Source: an uncultured Pseudomonadales bacterium
GTDB taxonomy: Bacteria > Pseudomonadota > Gammaproteobacteria > Pseudomonadales > Azotimanducaceae
DNA length: 64,000 nt
NCBI GenBank assembly: GCA_958296295.1
Contig: OY282460.1
Coordinates: 806,001-870,000, forward strand
Reading direction: 5' to 3'
The translations under genes and the position numbers were made by a program. Below the pieces are notes generated by a model. That model ran no database searches. It worked only from the letters and a program-made list of their open reading frames with translations, and was not told the origin of the DNA. Shown here one piece after another: positions 8,114 through 17,352 of this stretch. The first letter of the stretch is position 1; each line of letters begins with the position of its first letter.

Positions 8114-8372
8114 GGGATGGTACACCGCTTGCGCTTACACTAACACTGCTGGGACGGGCTGAATCGGTGCGTGAGCAGAACGGACCGACTTCCCCCAGCA
8201 TGACGCTAGTGACCGATCTGGATGGCGGAGACCCCACCCGGGTGGTGGGGGTGCGATGTGTTTCCGCCGGCCGCCACCTTTGCCCCAACTCTACCGCCGC
8301 TTGGCGTCGGCGGCGAATCTCAGCGCGGCGGCGTTTCACCTCTTCCACAGTTTCCGATGTCGCTCGACGCCA

Positions 8373-8740
8373 CGACCGCGGCCTAGACCCGCCGCCGACG
8401 TGCTCGTACTGCGTGACCTCGTCCACGACGTTGACGACGCACACCCCCTTGCGTCCGTCCCTGTCGCCAGATGGACGGTGTCCACGCGCAGGAAGCCCGG
8501 CCGGCCGTTCGGTTCGGGCACCTTGCGGACCCCGATCGCCACCGGGCTGGGCCGCGTCTTCTCCCAGGTCGTCCGCCTCGTTCGGCAGGTGCGCGTCGCG
8601 TGCAGGTTGTAGAGATGCGAACGCGACACGTCCGCCAGGCGCTCGAAGCGCGCGTCGCCGTGGACGTCCCGCGCGCGGCGCAGGATCCCGCAGGTCGCCA
8701 GCCCCGACATCCCGCCGAACGCCGCGTCCACCTCCGCCAC
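8373..8740 (-). pseudogene. Integrase-core (DDE) transposase remnant
   Basis: The minus strand reads AEVDAAFGGMSGLATCGILR, then DVHGDARFERLADVSRSHLY, then VAIGVRKVPEPNGRPGFLRV and DTVHL. After a frameshift at about 8450 it continues KGVCVVNVVDEVTQYEHVG. This is the middle of a DDE integrase-core transposase family whose members read LRVDTVHQGD, then VNLVDEVTQYEFVG. The N-terminal helix-turn-helix part and the rest of the catalytic core are missing. An 11-bp direct repeat (tagcgttggac at 8742-8752 and 8777-8787) lies at its upstream end. It marks past insertion next to the methyltransferase island. From 7980 to 8372 I see no gene. Confidence 0.7.
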
Positions 8741-8910
8741 CTAGCGTTGGACCCAGCCTTTCGGCTCATGCTCACTTAGCGTTGGACAGTTCTCTGGATG
8801 CCACGGCGGGCGGTTTTCGTGTATCGTCTTTGTTGATGGAGAGTTCACGCGCGACCGGTGCCGCCAGCGCCGCCGAACCTTGGCGCATGTCCGGCGAGAG
8901 GGAACGTGCG

Positions 8911-9591
8911 ATGCCGAACGGCGCCGAGCCGCAGACTAGGATGCTGGCCGCGTACTACAAGCGCCCCTTCGACATCGGCTTGATCATCCTCGTGTTCGTC
9001 GCGTTGCTGCCGTTGTGGGTGATTTTGGCGGTGGCGATCCCCGTGGCGATCTGGTTGGAGGATCGCGGCCCGGCGTTGTACAGCCAACGCCGGTTGGGAC
9101 GCGCCGGCCGCATGTTCAAGATGGTGAAGTACCGCACGATGGTGGTGGACGCCGAACGGCAGACCGGGCCGGTGTGGGCGGCGCCGCGCGATGATCGGGT
9201 AACCAACGTCGGCCACGCCTTGCGCCGTTTCCACTTGGACGAATTGCCACAGGTGGTCAACATCTTGGCGGGCGACATGAGCTTGGTCGGCCCCCGCCCG
9301 GAGCGCCCGGAATTGATGGAGCGTTGGCACGAGGACATCCCGGGCTTCCGCCAGCGCTTGCGGGTGCGTCCCGGCATCGCCGGCCTCGCCCAGGCGCGCG
9401 CCGGCTACCACGCCCATCCGCGCGACAAGCTGCGCTACGACAACCTCTACATCCGCAAGATGGGCCTGTTGTTGGACTGCAAGCTGTTGTTTCTCTGCGT
9501 TTTCCGGGCCATCCGTACCGGCTTGGCCGTCCGCCGTGCCGCGCCCGCGCAACCGCGCAGCGAGTCGCGGCCTGGATCGTCCGCACCCTGA
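8911..9591 (+). CDS. Bacterial sugar transferase (phosphoglycosyl transferase, PglC/WcaJ-type catalytic unit)
   Basis: 226 residues from the ATG preceded by GAGAGGGA; in-frame ATGs at 8836, 8887 and 8941 are alternatives. One membrane segment (about 20-47, KRPFDIGLIILVFVALLP) is followed by the cytosolic catalytic domain. Visible motifs are KMVKYRTM, LDELPQVVNILAGDMSLVGP and RPERPEL, the last parts holding the Asp-Glu catalytic region and substrate site. The family moves a phospho-sugar from a nucleotide sugar to undecaprenyl phosphate, the first step of surface polysaccharide assembly. It is a short PglC-like form without the large N-terminal membrane domain. No other glycan genes adjoin it, and it converges on the next gene. 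Confidence 0.9.
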   Translation: MPNGAEPQTRMLAAYYKRPFDIGLIILVFVALLPLWVILAVAIPVAIWLEDRGPALYSQRRLGRAGRMFKMVKYRTMVVDAERQTGPVWAAPRDDRVTNVGHALRRFHLDELPQVVNILAGDMSLVGPRPERPELMERWHEDIPGFRQRLRVRPGIAGLAQARAGYHAHPRDKLRYDNLYIRKMGLLLDCKLLFLCVFRAIRTGLAVRRAAPAQPRSESRPGSSAP

Positions 9592-9618
9592 GGTTGGGGC
9601 GCTGCTCCAAGCTTGGCG

Positions 9619-10056
9619 TCATCGCGCCGGGTGTGGCGGTGCGCTAGGGTCGGGCCGGAAAAGCGCCTTGGCGCGCCACAAGGCGACTGTCGGCACCGCG
9701 AACACTGCGAAGGAAATCAGCGCCGCCGGCCAACTGCCGCGCTCGTCCAAGAGATTCCAAACGGCCATGGCGATGGCGATTTGCGCGCTGTAGGCGGCCG
9801 CCCACGGCCACATCCACCGCGACATGCGCCAGAAGCCGAAAGCGCCGGCCGCGTAGATCGCCCAATGCAGTGGCGCCGTGGCTTTGGCCCACCAGCCCCG
9901 CAGCACGAAGCCGAACCACACTTCCTCGTCGTCGGCCACGGCTTTGAAGAAGATGTCGAACGGCAGATAGATGAACGTCATGTAAAGGCAGAAGCCCCAC
10001 AGCAGGTTCATCCACCATGGCCGTCGTCGCCAGAGCGCTGCCAATTGCGAAGTCAA
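9619..10056 (-). CDS. Small conserved-looking membrane protein
   Basis: 145 residues from a TTG with AGGAA 7 nt upstream; the first ATG (10011) would remove 15 residues. About four hydrophobic stretches are visible (MNLLWGFCLYMTFIYLPFDI, LHWAIYAAGAFGFW, AAAYSAQIAIAMAVW, AALISFAVFAVPTVALW). Acidic and Trp-rich loops lie between them (ADDEEVWFGFVLRGWWAK). I do not recognise the family. It lies 59 nt downstream of another membrane-protein gene on the same strand, probably in one transcript. Confidence 0.65.
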   Translation of the reverse strand: MTSQLAALWRRRPWWMNLLWGFCLYMTFIYLPFDIFFKAVADDEEVWFGFVLRGWWAKATAPLHWAIYAAGAFGFWRMSRWMWPWAAAYSAQIAIAMAVWNLLDERGSWPAALISFAVFAVPTVALWRAKALFRPDPSAPPHPAR

Positions 10057-10115
10057 CGGATTTCCTGGCCTCGCGCGGCGGCCGGGCAGTGCGGCAAGAA
10101 TTCGGGCACCCGCGT

Positions 10116-11141
10116 CTAGGCCCCGCGAGTCTCGTTCTCGTCCTTCGCCCCTTTGGCTTCGTGGCGCGCTCGTTGGACTTTGGCCCACGCTGCTTGGGCG
10201 TGATCCACGCACCACTGGCGAATCGGATTCCAGCCGACGCCCAGAATCAGCAGCAACACGCTTACGCCTATGGCCGCGTACTCCCAGCCCGCCGACGCGA
10301 CTCCGACGGCCTCCAGCGCGTCCGTCATCGCAACGATGAAGTACAGCATCCCGGCCACGAGCAGGCCGCGCCGGTCCACCGCCAGCGCCACCACCGCGAG
10401 TCCCAAGTACAGCGCTATGATCCCGACCGAGCCCGCGCCGGATGCGTCCAGCCAGGCGAACAGCGGGTGGACGATGCACCACGCCGCGCCGATGTGCAGC
10501 CAGAACGCCTCGCGGTGCAGCCGGCCTTCGCGTCCCCGATCCAGCCGGTCTTTACGCACGCCCAGCGCGAATGCCCCCAAGCCGATGATCAGCAGGACGG
10601 CTTTCGCGTTGTGTAATGGCCAACGCGGCCACGCCAGATCGACCAGTCCGACGACGCCGGCGCTTGCGGCGAACCACGCCAACGCCGGCGCGATGGCGAT
10701 CCGGTAACGCCTGTGGATCAAAATCGCGGCCACGGCCGCCGCGCCGAAGCCGGCAACCATGTGCCAATGGGCCTCGGTGGCCCACCGCTCGATAGCGGCC
10801 AGCTCAAGGCCGCCGGCGCCTCCGGGTTGGGTGGCCCGCCACAGCAGGGTCATCGTGATCCCCAATGCGGCTCCGGCGCCGGCAACCGCCAGCACGATCC
10901 CGGTCAGGCGCATTCGGCGCCGGCGGCAGAAGATCTCCGCCAACCCCACCACTAGCAGCAGTTCGGCCGCGGTGATTCCCAGCGCGCCCAGCCCGGCGGA
11001 GTGGAGCGCCGCGGCGCTGCCGGCGATGCCCGCCAGCACCGCCGCGGTGACCATGGCGTCGTTCATCCCGCTCACCAGCGGGAGCTGCTCCCGCGCATGC
11101 GGCACCGGCCGGGGCGCGGTCGCGCCGGCGTCTTCGGTCAT
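10116..11141 (-). CDS. Polytopic membrane protein of unknown function
   Basis: 341 residues. I chose the ATG of MTEDAGATAPRP, with GAGGA directly before it; a second Met (MNDAMVTAAVL) 25 residues in is also credible. There are roughly nine membrane spans of about 20 residues with short loops, and a charged cytoplasmic C-terminus (VQRARHEAKGAKDENETRGA). No transporter or enzyme motif is evident. It stands between the enoyl-CoA hydratase gene and the small membrane protein on the same strand. Function is unknown. Confidence 0.75.
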   Translation of the reverse strand: MTEDAGATAPRPVPHAREQLPLVSGMNDAMVTAAVLAGIAGSAAALHSAGLGALGITAAELLLVVGLAEIFCRRRRMRLTGIVLAVAGAGAALGITMTLLWRATQPGGAGGLELAAIERWATEAHWHMVAGFGAAAVAAILIHRRYRIAIAPALAWFAASAGVVGLVDLAWPRWPLHNAKAVLLIIGLGAFALGVRKDRLDRGREGRLHREAFWLHIGAAWCIVHPLFAWLDASGAGSVGIIALYLGLAVVALAVDRRGLLVAGMLYFIVAMTDALEAVGVASAGWEYAAIGVSVLLLILGVGWNPIRQWCVDHAQAAWAKVQRARHEAKGAKDENETRGA

Positions 11142-11212
11142 TTCCTCACCCGTTTCGTCTCCACCTGCTCCGCCTCGTCCGTCGGAAACCGGCGGGGTTG
11201 GAGATCGATCGG

Positions 11213-12121
11213 CTACTCCCCGTCCGGTTCTTTCGGCGTGGGGCGCTTGTACCAGTCGTTGTCGCGGAACAGGCCGTCGCGCCAGCGGACGGCGTCGCGC
11301 ATTCCCATTTCGCGCATGTTCTCCTGCCACTCGTAGGAGAAACCGGTGAACTGGCCGGCGGCGTCCATGTCCGTGCTGCTGCGGACGGAGGAGTAGATGC
11401 CCATGTTCTCGTAGAAGCGGTTCATGTTGAGCTTGAGGATGGCCAGGTGATCGGCGCTCATCACCGCGATGCGGTCGGCGAAGGCGATGGCGCGGTCCTC
11501 CAGCTCCTCTTTCGGCCACGCGTAGTTGATCATTCCGATCTCCTCCGCCTGCGCGCCGGTGACGTTCTCGCCGGTGTAGTAGAGCTCCTTCGCTTTGCGC
11601 ATGCCGATCACCAAGGGCCAGATCACGCCAGTGCGGGAGGTGCCGAGGCCGCGCAAACCGGGATGGCCGAGCTGGGCGTCGTCCGCGGCAACCACCAGGT
11701 CCGCCATCATGGCGAGTTCGCAGCCCCCGGCGATGGCGTAGCCGTGAACTTGGGCGATGGTGATCTTCGCCATGTTCCAGAAGTAGAGGTGGATGTCCGT
11801 GATCTGCTGCATCCCGGTGCGAATGCCCATCAACAGGCGGCGGCCCTTGTCGTCGAATTGGCGGTGGCGGCGCACCACGGCGTCCGCGCCCCTGCCGCGG
11901 GACGGCGTGAGGTCGTAACCGGCGCTGAACGTCCGGCCGGCCCCGCGCACGATGATGGAGCGGATGGAATCGTCCGCCTCCATGGCGTGCAAGGCGTCGT
12001 TCAGCTCGTAGAGAAGCTCTTGCGACAGCGCGTTCATCTTTTCCGGACGGTTCAGCGTGATGCGGCCCACCCGTTCGTCCGTGCCCACCCGATCGATCAG
12101 CACGTTTTCGTAATCAGCCAT
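11213..12121 (-). CDS. Enoyl-CoA hydratase/isomerase family protein
   Basis: 302 residues, a crotonase fold. The start ATG has GAGGGG 6 nt upstream. Visible are the N-terminal GRITLNRPEKMNALS, the oxyanion-hole segments (AGYDL near residue 67, and HGYAIAGGCELAMMADLVVA) and the second active-site region (LGHPGLRGLGT). The usual catalytic Glu position is not obvious, so hydratase, isomerase or another crotonase chemistry is possible. It follows glutaryl-CoA dehydrogenase with a palindrome in the 127-nt gap. An acyl-CoA breakdown role fits that neighbour. Confidence 0.9.
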   Translation of the reverse strand: MADYENVLIDRVGTDERVGRITLNRPEKMNALSQELLYELNDALHAMEADDSIRSIIVRGAGRTFSAGYDLTPSRGRGADAVVRRHRQFDDKGRRLLMGIRTGMQQITDIHLYFWNMAKITIAQVHGYAIAGGCELAMMADLVVAADDAQLGHPGLRGLGTSRTGVIWPLVIGMRKAKELYYTGENVTGAQAEEIGMINYAWPKEELEDRAIAFADRIAVMSADHLAILKLNMNRFYENMGIYSSVRSSTDMDAAGQFTGFSYEWQENMREMGMRDAVRWRDGLFRDNDWYKRPTPKEPDGE

Positions 12122-12165
12122 TCATTTCCCCTCGATTTCAGTGATTGGCCTTGTATTGGCAAGTT

Positions 12166-12185
12166 GATTGGCCAGTTGGCCAATC
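12166..12185. promoter_or_regulatory. Perfect palindrome GATTGGCCA-GT-TGGCCAATC
   Basis: Two 9-bp arms with a 2-nt centre lie 45 nt before the start of the enoyl-CoA hydratase gene (12121), in the gap after glutaryl-CoA dehydrogenase. A further copy of gattggcc at 12143-12150 lies between it and the gene. The size and symmetry suit a dimeric repressor such as a TetR- or GntR-type regulator of fatty-acid genes. No such regulator is in the window. A transcription attenuator stem is an alternative. Confidence 0.45.
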
Positions 12186-12248
12186 GGTGACGCCGGGCAT
12201 GGATGTTCGCCCCGCGCCTTGCGGAAGTCTACCCTTGCGGCCGGCCCG

Positions 12249-13427
12249 TCAGCTGGCGAACGCTTGGATGCCGGTTTGGGCACGGCCCAGGATGAGCGCG
12301 TGGATGTCGTGCGTGCCTTCGTAGGTGTTCACGGTCTCCAAGTTCATCACATGGCGGATCACGTGGTACTCGTCCGAGATGCCGTTGCCGCCGTGCATGT
12401 CGCGGGCGGTGCGGGCGATGTCCAGGGCCTTGCCGCAGTTGTTGCGTTTGAGCAGGGAGATGCTCTCCACCGGCAGCCGCTTTTCGTCGAGCAGGCGGCT
12501 CATCCGCAGGCAGCCCTGCAGGCCCAGGGTGATCTCCGTTTGCATGTCCGCGAGTTTCTTCTGCACGAGCTGGTTGGCCGCGAGCGGGCGCCCGAACTGG
12601 GTGCGGTCCAAGGCGTATCGCCTTGCCGCGTGCCAGCAGAACTCGGCCGCCCCCAGCGCGCCCCAGCAGATGCCGAAACGGGCGCGGTTCAAGCAACCGA
12701 ACGGGCCGCCGAGGCCGGACGCCCCCGGCAACAGGTTGCCGCTTGGAACCAAGGCGTCGTCAAGCACGATCCGGCCCGTGGCGGACGCCCGCAAGCTCAT
12801 CTTGCCTTCGATGGTCGGCGTCGCAAGACCGGGCGTGCCGCGCTCCACGAGGAAACCGCGAATACGCCCATCGAGCTTGGCCCACACGACGGCGACATCG
12901 GCGATGGGCGCGTTGGTGATCCACGTCTTCTCGCCGTTCAGGCGGTAGCCGTCGCCCTCCCGCTCGGCTCGGGTGGCCATGCTGCCGGGATCCGAACCGT
13001 GATCCGGCTCGGTGAGGCCAAAGCAGCCCACCCACTCGCCGCTCGCCAGTTTCGGCAGGTATCTGGCGCGTTGTTCTTCCGTGCCGTAGGCGTGAATGGG
13101 GTGCATGACCAGCGAAGATTGCACGCTCATGGCGGAGCGGTAGCCGGAGTCCACGCGCTCCACTTCCCGCGCCATGAGGCCGTAGGAGACGTAGTTCACC
13201 CCGGCGCAGCCGTACTCCGGCGGCAACGTGGCGCCCAGCATGCCGAGCGCGCCCATCTCGGTCATGATTTCCCGGTCGAAGCGTTCGTGGCGGTTGGCCT
13301 CCAGCACGCGCGGCATCAGCTCTTGCTGCGCGTACTGCCGCGCGGCGTCTTGGATCATGCGCTCGTCCTGGGTGAGTTGATCGTCGAGCAGCAGCGGGTC
13401 GTCCCAAGGGAAGGTGTTTGCCGGCAC
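12249..13427 (-). CDS. gcdH: Glutaryl-CoA dehydrogenase
   Basis: 392 residues, the family's usual length. The FAD enzyme oxidises and decarboxylates glutaryl-CoA to crotonyl-CoA in lysine/tryptophan and aromatic breakdown. The start is the ATG of [10 protein letters not shown]. Characteristic parts are [16 protein letters not shown] (135-150), KTWITNAP (167-174), [20 protein letters not shown] (275-294) and [20 protein letters not shown], with catalytic Glu at residue 370 as in the family. Crotonyl-CoA could go on to a hydratase, and crotonases stand on both sides. An isovaleryl- or other acyl-CoA dehydrogenase is less likely given the C-terminal motif. Confidence 0.95.
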   Translation of the reverse strand: MPANTFPWDDPLLLDDQLTQDERMIQDAARQYAQQELMPRVLEANRHERFDREIMTEMGALGMLGATLPPEYGCAGVNYVSYGLMAREVERVDSGYRSAMSVQSSLVMHPIHAYGTEEQRARYLPKLASGEWVGCFGLTEPDHGSDPGSMATRAEREGDGYRLNGEKTWITNAPIADVAVVWAKLDGRIRGFLVERGTPGLATPTIEGKMSLRASATGRIVLDDALVPSGNLLPGASGLGGPFGCLNRARFGICWGALGAAEFCWHAARRYALDRTQFGRPLAANQLVQKKLADMQTEITLGLQGCLRMSRLLDEKRLPVESISLLKRNNCGKALDIARTARDMHGGNGISDEYHVIRHVMNLETVNTYEGTHDIHALILGRAQTGIQAFAS

Positions 13428-13497
13428 GGCTTTCTCCGAGGCGCTTCGAGGTGGACGGTTACGGTAGCAAGTCGGTCGATCTAGCGGAAGCCGGCCG

Positions 13498-14343
13498 CTA
13501 CCGACGCCGCAAGGCCGCGTCCCGGGCGCGTCGCATGTCGTCGCGCAGGGCCGTGGCGGCGTGCGCCGCCGCTTGCGCCCAATCGCCTCGGGCCGAAGCG
13601 AAGATCACCGAGCGTGCCGCGTTCACCACCAGACCGGCGCCAGCGCCGTCCAAGCCGTGTGCGAAAACCGCCGCCACGTCGCCGCCTTGCGCGCCGACGC
13701 CGGGGACCAGCAGAGGCAGGGCCGGCGCGCGCCGGCGAACCGCCGCCAGCTGCTCCGGGTAGGTCGCGCCGACCACGAGACCCAGGTTGCCCTCGTCGCG
13801 TTCCGCGACAAGCGCGGCCACCCGCAGATAGGTCGGATCCGCCGGCGGATGCTCCTGCAGCCAGCCGCTGTCCGGGTTGCTGGTGTGGCACAAGACGAAA
13901 GCGCCGCGGCCGGGCCAGGTCGTGAACGGCGCCAGCGCGTCCCAGCCGAGGTACGGATTCACCGTCACCGCGTCGGCCTGGTACGCCGCGAACGCTTCCC
14001 GGGCGTAGAGTCCGGCGGTGGCGCCGATGTCCCCGCGTTTCGCATCCAGGACGACCGGAATGCGCGGATGTTCGGCGCGAATGTGGCGCACCACCTCGAC
14101 CAGCTCGCCCTCGGCGCGCTCGGCGGCGAAACAGGCGATTTGCGGTTTGTACGCGCACACGAGGTGCGCCGTAGCATCCACGATAGCGCGGCAGAACGCG
14201 AGCAGCGGCTGCTTGGCCTGCCGGCAGGCGGCCGGCAGGCGTTCCGCGCGCGGATCCAAACCCACGCACAGGGCCGAGTCCGATGCCCGCCAGGCCGACC
14301 GCAGCTTCTCGGCGAGGGATCCCGCCGGGGCTCGACTGCTCAT
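13498..14343 (-). CDS. pyrF: Orotidine 5'-phosphate decarboxylase (type 2)
   Basis: 281 residues. It decarboxylates OMP to UMP, the last step of pyrimidine synthesis. The catalytic signature DAKRGDIG is at 100-107. CVGLDPR near 26-32 and the [11 protein letters not shown] phosphate-binding region are also present. Length and the DAKRGDI pattern fit the longer group 2 enzymes. It lies between gcdH and the GMC dehydrogenase gene with no functional link to either, about 55 nt from the next gene. Confidence 0.95.
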   Translation of the reverse strand: MSSRAPAGSLAEKLRSAWRASDSALCVGLDPRAERLPAACRQAKQPLLAFCRAIVDATAHLVCAYKPQIACFAAERAEGELVEVVRHIRAEHPRIPVVLDAKRGDIGATAGLYAREAFAAYQADAVTVNPYLGWDALAPFTTWPGRGAFVLCHTSNPDSGWLQEHPPADPTYLRVAALVAERDEGNLGLVVGATYPEQLAAVRRRAPALPLLVPGVGAQGGDVAAVFAHGLDGAGAGLVVNAARSVIFASARGDWAQAAAHAATALRDDMRRARDAALRRR

Positions 14344-14398
14344 GCCGTCTCTTTTCGCGTTGGGGCGGGCGCGCGCGCGGCGAAGGCGGCCATCCTCG

Positions 14399-16009
14399 TC
14401 AACCCGCCAATGAGGCTTCGATGCGCGCCGCCAAGCGCAACGCCAGCGCGGCGATTGTCAACGTCGGATTGGCGGTGCCGGAGGTGGGGAACACCGCCGA
14501 ACCCACGATGTGGAGGTTGTCGTGGTCGTGGGCGCGCAGATGGCGATCCACCACGGACGTCGTCGCGTCCCCGCCCATGCGACAGGTGCCGATGATGTGC
14601 CCGGCGCCTTGGAACTCGTCCTTGTGCTGGATGGCGGTGGCCCGCAGTTTGGCGAACACTTCGTTGTGAACCCGGCGCGCGGCGTCCAAGCCGGTTTTCG
14701 CGTAGCCGCCCATGTCGAAGTGGATGCGCGGCAGAGGCACGCCGTAGGCGTCCTTGTCGTCGTCCAGGGCGACGCGGTTGGCCGCGACCGGCAACTGCTC
14801 GACGAGCGACGCGAGCTGCACGTGGCGGGACGCGTGATCCGCCACCGCTTGGCGCAGCGTCTCGCCGCGCAGCCCCTCGCGGGCGAGCGATCCCGCCAAG
14901 TTGAACGCGCCGCCTGTGGGCCAGTTCCAACCGTCGTTGGAGATCTGCGTGCGCAGCGCGCCGCGTTCGGCCCGCGATCCGCCGTCGCGCAGATTCTCGA
15001 TGCCGGAGGTGGAGATCGGGCCGCGATACGGCCAGACCGGCTCGCCGGCGAGCGCCCAGCTGAGCTGGATGGGGTGATCCATCAGGTAGCGGCCAACGGC
15101 GTCCGACCGGTTGGCGACGCCGTTCGGCAGGCGGTCGGAACGGGAATGCATGAGCAGCCGCGGCGTCTCCACGGCGTGGGCGGCCAGGACGACCGCGCGC
15201 CCGGCGACAGCGCCTTGGCTTCCGTCCGGGCGGCGGTACACCACGCGGGCGATGCGTCCGGCCGCGTCTGTCTCGAGGCGTGTGGCCGTGGCGCGTTCGC
15301 GCAACTCGGCGCCGGCCTCTTCCGCCTTCGCCACGTGGACGGCGGCGTCGTATTTCGCGCCGATCGGGCAGATGGGGATGCAGCTCGCGCTGCCGCAGCA
15401 GGCCGGGCGGCCGTCGTGGGCAACGGAGTTGCGGGCTTGCGGCGTCGCTCGCACACGATAGGGCGAACCGGCAAGCGCGCGGGTGAACACGCTGTCCAGA
15501 TAGGTGGTGGCCACCGGCGGCAGCGGAAACGGCGAGGAACGGGGCGAACCGAGATCCTCGTTCGAATCCCCGGCCACGCCGAGCTCGCGTTCGGCGTCCG
15601 CGTAGAAGGGCTCCAGGTCGTCGTAGCCGATGGGCCAGTCCACGCCGTGGCCGTAAAGGCTGCGCAGCCGGAAGTCGTTTGGCAGAAAGCGCAGGCAGGT
15701 GCCGAGCCAATGCCAAGTGGTGCCACCCACCACCTTCAAGTAGGTGCTCTTGAAGGTGTCCGGCCCCGCTTGCCGGTACCAGTGCGTCGAATCGACGGTG
15801 AGCGGATGGTCCGCCTCGGCGCTGGGCGGATACGGGCTTTCGGGCGTTTTCACCGGGGCGTTGGCGAACCGCTCCAGCGCTTTTGCGCGGTCTACCCGCG
15901 CCCCGGCCTCCAAGATGACGGTCTTGACGCCCGCCGCGGCCAATCGGGCGGCCACCAGCGCCCCGGCCACGCCGGAGCCCACGATCACCGCATCGGCGCG
16001 ATCCGTCAT
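14399..16009 (-). CDS. GMC-family FAD dehydrogenase, large subunit
   Basis: 536 residues from the ATG at 16009, which overlaps the upstream stop as ATGA. The FAD-binding N-terminus is DAVIVGSGVAGALVAARLAA with ILEAG at the end of the beta-alpha-beta unit. The middle has CCGSASCIPICPIGAKYDA, a Cys-rich loop seen in gluconate/sorbitol-type dehydrogenases. The C-terminus is HIIGTCRMGGDATTSVVD, then NLHIVGSAVFPTSGTANPTL, typical of GMC enzymes. It likely oxidises a sugar or polyol with electrons passed to a membrane acceptor. The small subunit is the overlapping gene upstream. Substrate is not visible. Confidence 0.92.
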   Translation of the reverse strand: MTDRADAVIVGSGVAGALVAARLAAAGVKTVILEAGARVDRAKALERFANAPVKTPESPYPPSAEADHPLTVDSTHWYRQAGPDTFKSTYLKVVGGTTWHWLGTCLRFLPNDFRLRSLYGHGVDWPIGYDDLEPFYADAERELGVAGDSNEDLGSPRSSPFPLPPVATTYLDSVFTRALAGSPYRVRATPQARNSVAHDGRPACCGSASCIPICPIGAKYDAAVHVAKAEEAGAELRERATATRLETDAAGRIARVVYRRPDGSQGAVAGRAVVLAAHAVETPRLLMHSRSDRLPNGVANRSDAVGRYLMDHPIQLSWALAGEPVWPYRGPISTSGIENLRDGGSRAERGALRTQISNDGWNWPTGGAFNLAGSLAREGLRGETLRQAVADHASRHVQLASLVEQLPVAANRVALDDDKDAYGVPLPRIHFDMGGYAKTGLDAARRVHNEVFAKLRATAIQHKDEFQGAGHIIGTCRMGGDATTSVVDRHLRAHDHDNLHIVGSAVFPTSGTANPTLTIAALALRLAARIEASLAG

Positions 16010-16491
16010 CGCGTCGCGCCTTCGGGCGCCGGCGTCGCGCCTTCGGGCGCCGTTGCCCAATCCCCGGCGTGGCACATCCCCGGTGCCGTCGCGAAGTTCG
16101 CCGCCGTCCACACCAGCGCGCCGTACAAGGCGCCGACGACGGGCCCGGCTGGCGTTGGGAAAACACCCGAATACCAGGCCGAGATGATCTCCGCCTCTAG
16201 TTCGGCCGTCTCGGGAGTGGTCTCGTCATTCGTTCGCGCGAGCGCGTCGAGCGTTCCCGCGTGGCCAAGCGCGAGCAACTCGCGGCGCAGTTCTCCGGCG
16301 AACCCGGCATCGAGCGCCGACGGGCCAAAGCCGGTCAAGCGCGCCGACACCGCGCGAAAAGCGTCCTCCCCCTGTTGTGCCGTTGCCGCGGGCACGACGA
16401 TGGCGACGCCGGCAACCGATCCGCAAAGCGTCGTGAAAGCGCGTCGCGTGACCAAGCGAGGCGTTTGCTGGTCGTGAAGACCCATGGCCAT
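16006..16491 (-). CDS. Small (Tat-exported) subunit of a sugar/polyol dehydrogenase complex
   Basis: 161 residues. The N-terminus has TRRAFTTLCGSVAGVAIVVP followed by AATA, a twin-arginine-like or Sec signal. The mature part ends in CHAGDWATAPEGATPAPEGA. The pairing with a GMC large subunit by a 4-nt overlap matches sorbitol/gluconate dehydrogenase small subunits (subunit 3-like), which help export the flavoprotein by the Tat path. The 3' end contains a 21-bp tandem duplication (16011-16052) encoding two PAPEGAT-type units. An alternative start is the second Met, two codons in. Confidence 0.8.
   Translation of the reverse strand: MAMGLHDQQTPRLVTRRAFTTLCGSVAGVAIVVPAATAQQGEDAFRAVSARLTGFGPSALDAGFAGELRRELLALGHAGTLDALARTNDETTPETAELEAEIISAWYSGVFPTPAGPVVGALYGALVWTAANFATAPGMCHAGDWATAPEGATPAPEGATR
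16011..16052. repeat. Perfect 21-bp tandem duplication at the end of the dehydrogenase small-subunit gene
   Basis: The 21-bp unit at 16011-16031 is repeated exactly at 16032-16052. It adds seven residues in frame just before the stop and just upstream of the large-subunit start. It looks recent, as no difference separates the copies. Confidence 0.8.
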
Positions 16492-16512
16492 GCGGGCGGC
16501 GCGCGCGCCGGC

Positions 16513-17283
16513 TTACTCGATCCAGTTCGCGGGCCGTTTTTCGCGGAAGGCCGCCATGCCTTCGGCGGCTTCCGCGCTGCGGAACATGCGCCCGCTCCAT
16601 TCGGCGGTTTCGCGGAAACCGTCGGCAATGGAAAGCTCGGGAACGCGCCGCACCAGCTTCTTGCACTCCACCACCGCGTTCGGGCCGCCGCGCCGGATCA
16701 TGTCCAGCTCCTCGTTGACGGCGGCTTCCAGTTCGGCCCTTGGCACGGCGCGGTGCGCGAAACCCATCTCCACCGCTTCCGCCCCGGTGAAGCGGGCGCC
16801 GGTGACGAACAGGCGCATGGCGTGGTGGGTGCCGAGTTTCGGCAGGCAAACCACCGAGATCACCGCCGGAATCACGCCGATGCGCACTTCGCTGAAGCTG
16901 AACTGCACGGCTTCGGCGGTGATGACGATGTCCGCGGCGCCGACCAACCCCAAACCGCCGGCGAACGCGGCACCGTTCACCGCGATTATGACGGGCTTGG
17001 GGCTTTCCATGATGGTCGTGAGCACTTGCGGATAGGGCACGGCGCGTCGGCCTTTGATGAAAGCGCCGGGCGGGCTTTTCAGATCGGCGCCGGCGCAGAA
17101 CGCCGGATCGGTGCCGGTGATGACGATGGCGCGCGCCGCCGGATCGTCGTTGGCGGCCTGCAGGTGCTCGTAGAGCTCGCTCACCAGCACCGCCGAGAGC
17201 GCGTTGCGGTTCTGCGGGCGGTTCAACGTGATCCACGCCGCGCCGTTTCTTGTCTCGTAAAGGGTCGCTTCGTGTTCGGCCAT
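16513..17283 (-). CDS. Enoyl-CoA hydratase/isomerase family protein
   Basis: 256 residues, a standard crotonase. WITLNRPQNRNALS starts the fold. Oxyanion-hole residues lie in AFCAGADLKSP and NGAAFAGGLGLVGAADIVI, and EVRIGVIPAV holds a candidate catalytic Glu, as in methylglutaconyl-CoA/enoyl-CoA hydratases. It is 69 nt downstream of the biotin-carboxylase subunit and on the same strand. Together with the HMG-CoA-lyase-like gene this is the gene set of leucine-type breakdown (carboxylase, hydratase, lyase), though the substrate is not proved. Confidence 0.92.
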   Translation of the reverse strand: MAEHEATLYETRNGAAWITLNRPQNRNALSAVLVSELYEHLQAANDDPAARAIVITGTDPAFCAGADLKSPPGAFIKGRRAVPYPQVLTTIMESPKPVIIAVNGAAFAGGLGLVGAADIVITAEAVQFSFSEVRIGVIPAVISVVCLPKLGTHHAMRLFVTGARFTGAEAVEMGFAHRAVPRAELEAAVNEELDMIRRGGPNAVVECKKLVRRVPELSIADGFRETAEWSGRMFRSAEAAEGMAAFREKRPANWIE

Positions 17284-17352
17284 GCCTCGCTCCTTCGCGG
17301 TATTGTGCGTTGCTCGCGCGCTTGCGCTGCGCGTCTTCTTGCCCGGGGCCGC

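Noticed and set aside
7822..8910. A long N-terminal extension of the sugar transferase
   Set aside because: It covers the start of the methyltransferase gene on the other strand and the transposase remnant. The transferase fold begins only near 8941.
14510..16477. A 655-codon plus-strand open frame
   Set aside because: Antisense to the GMC dehydrogenase genes, whose motifs are clear.
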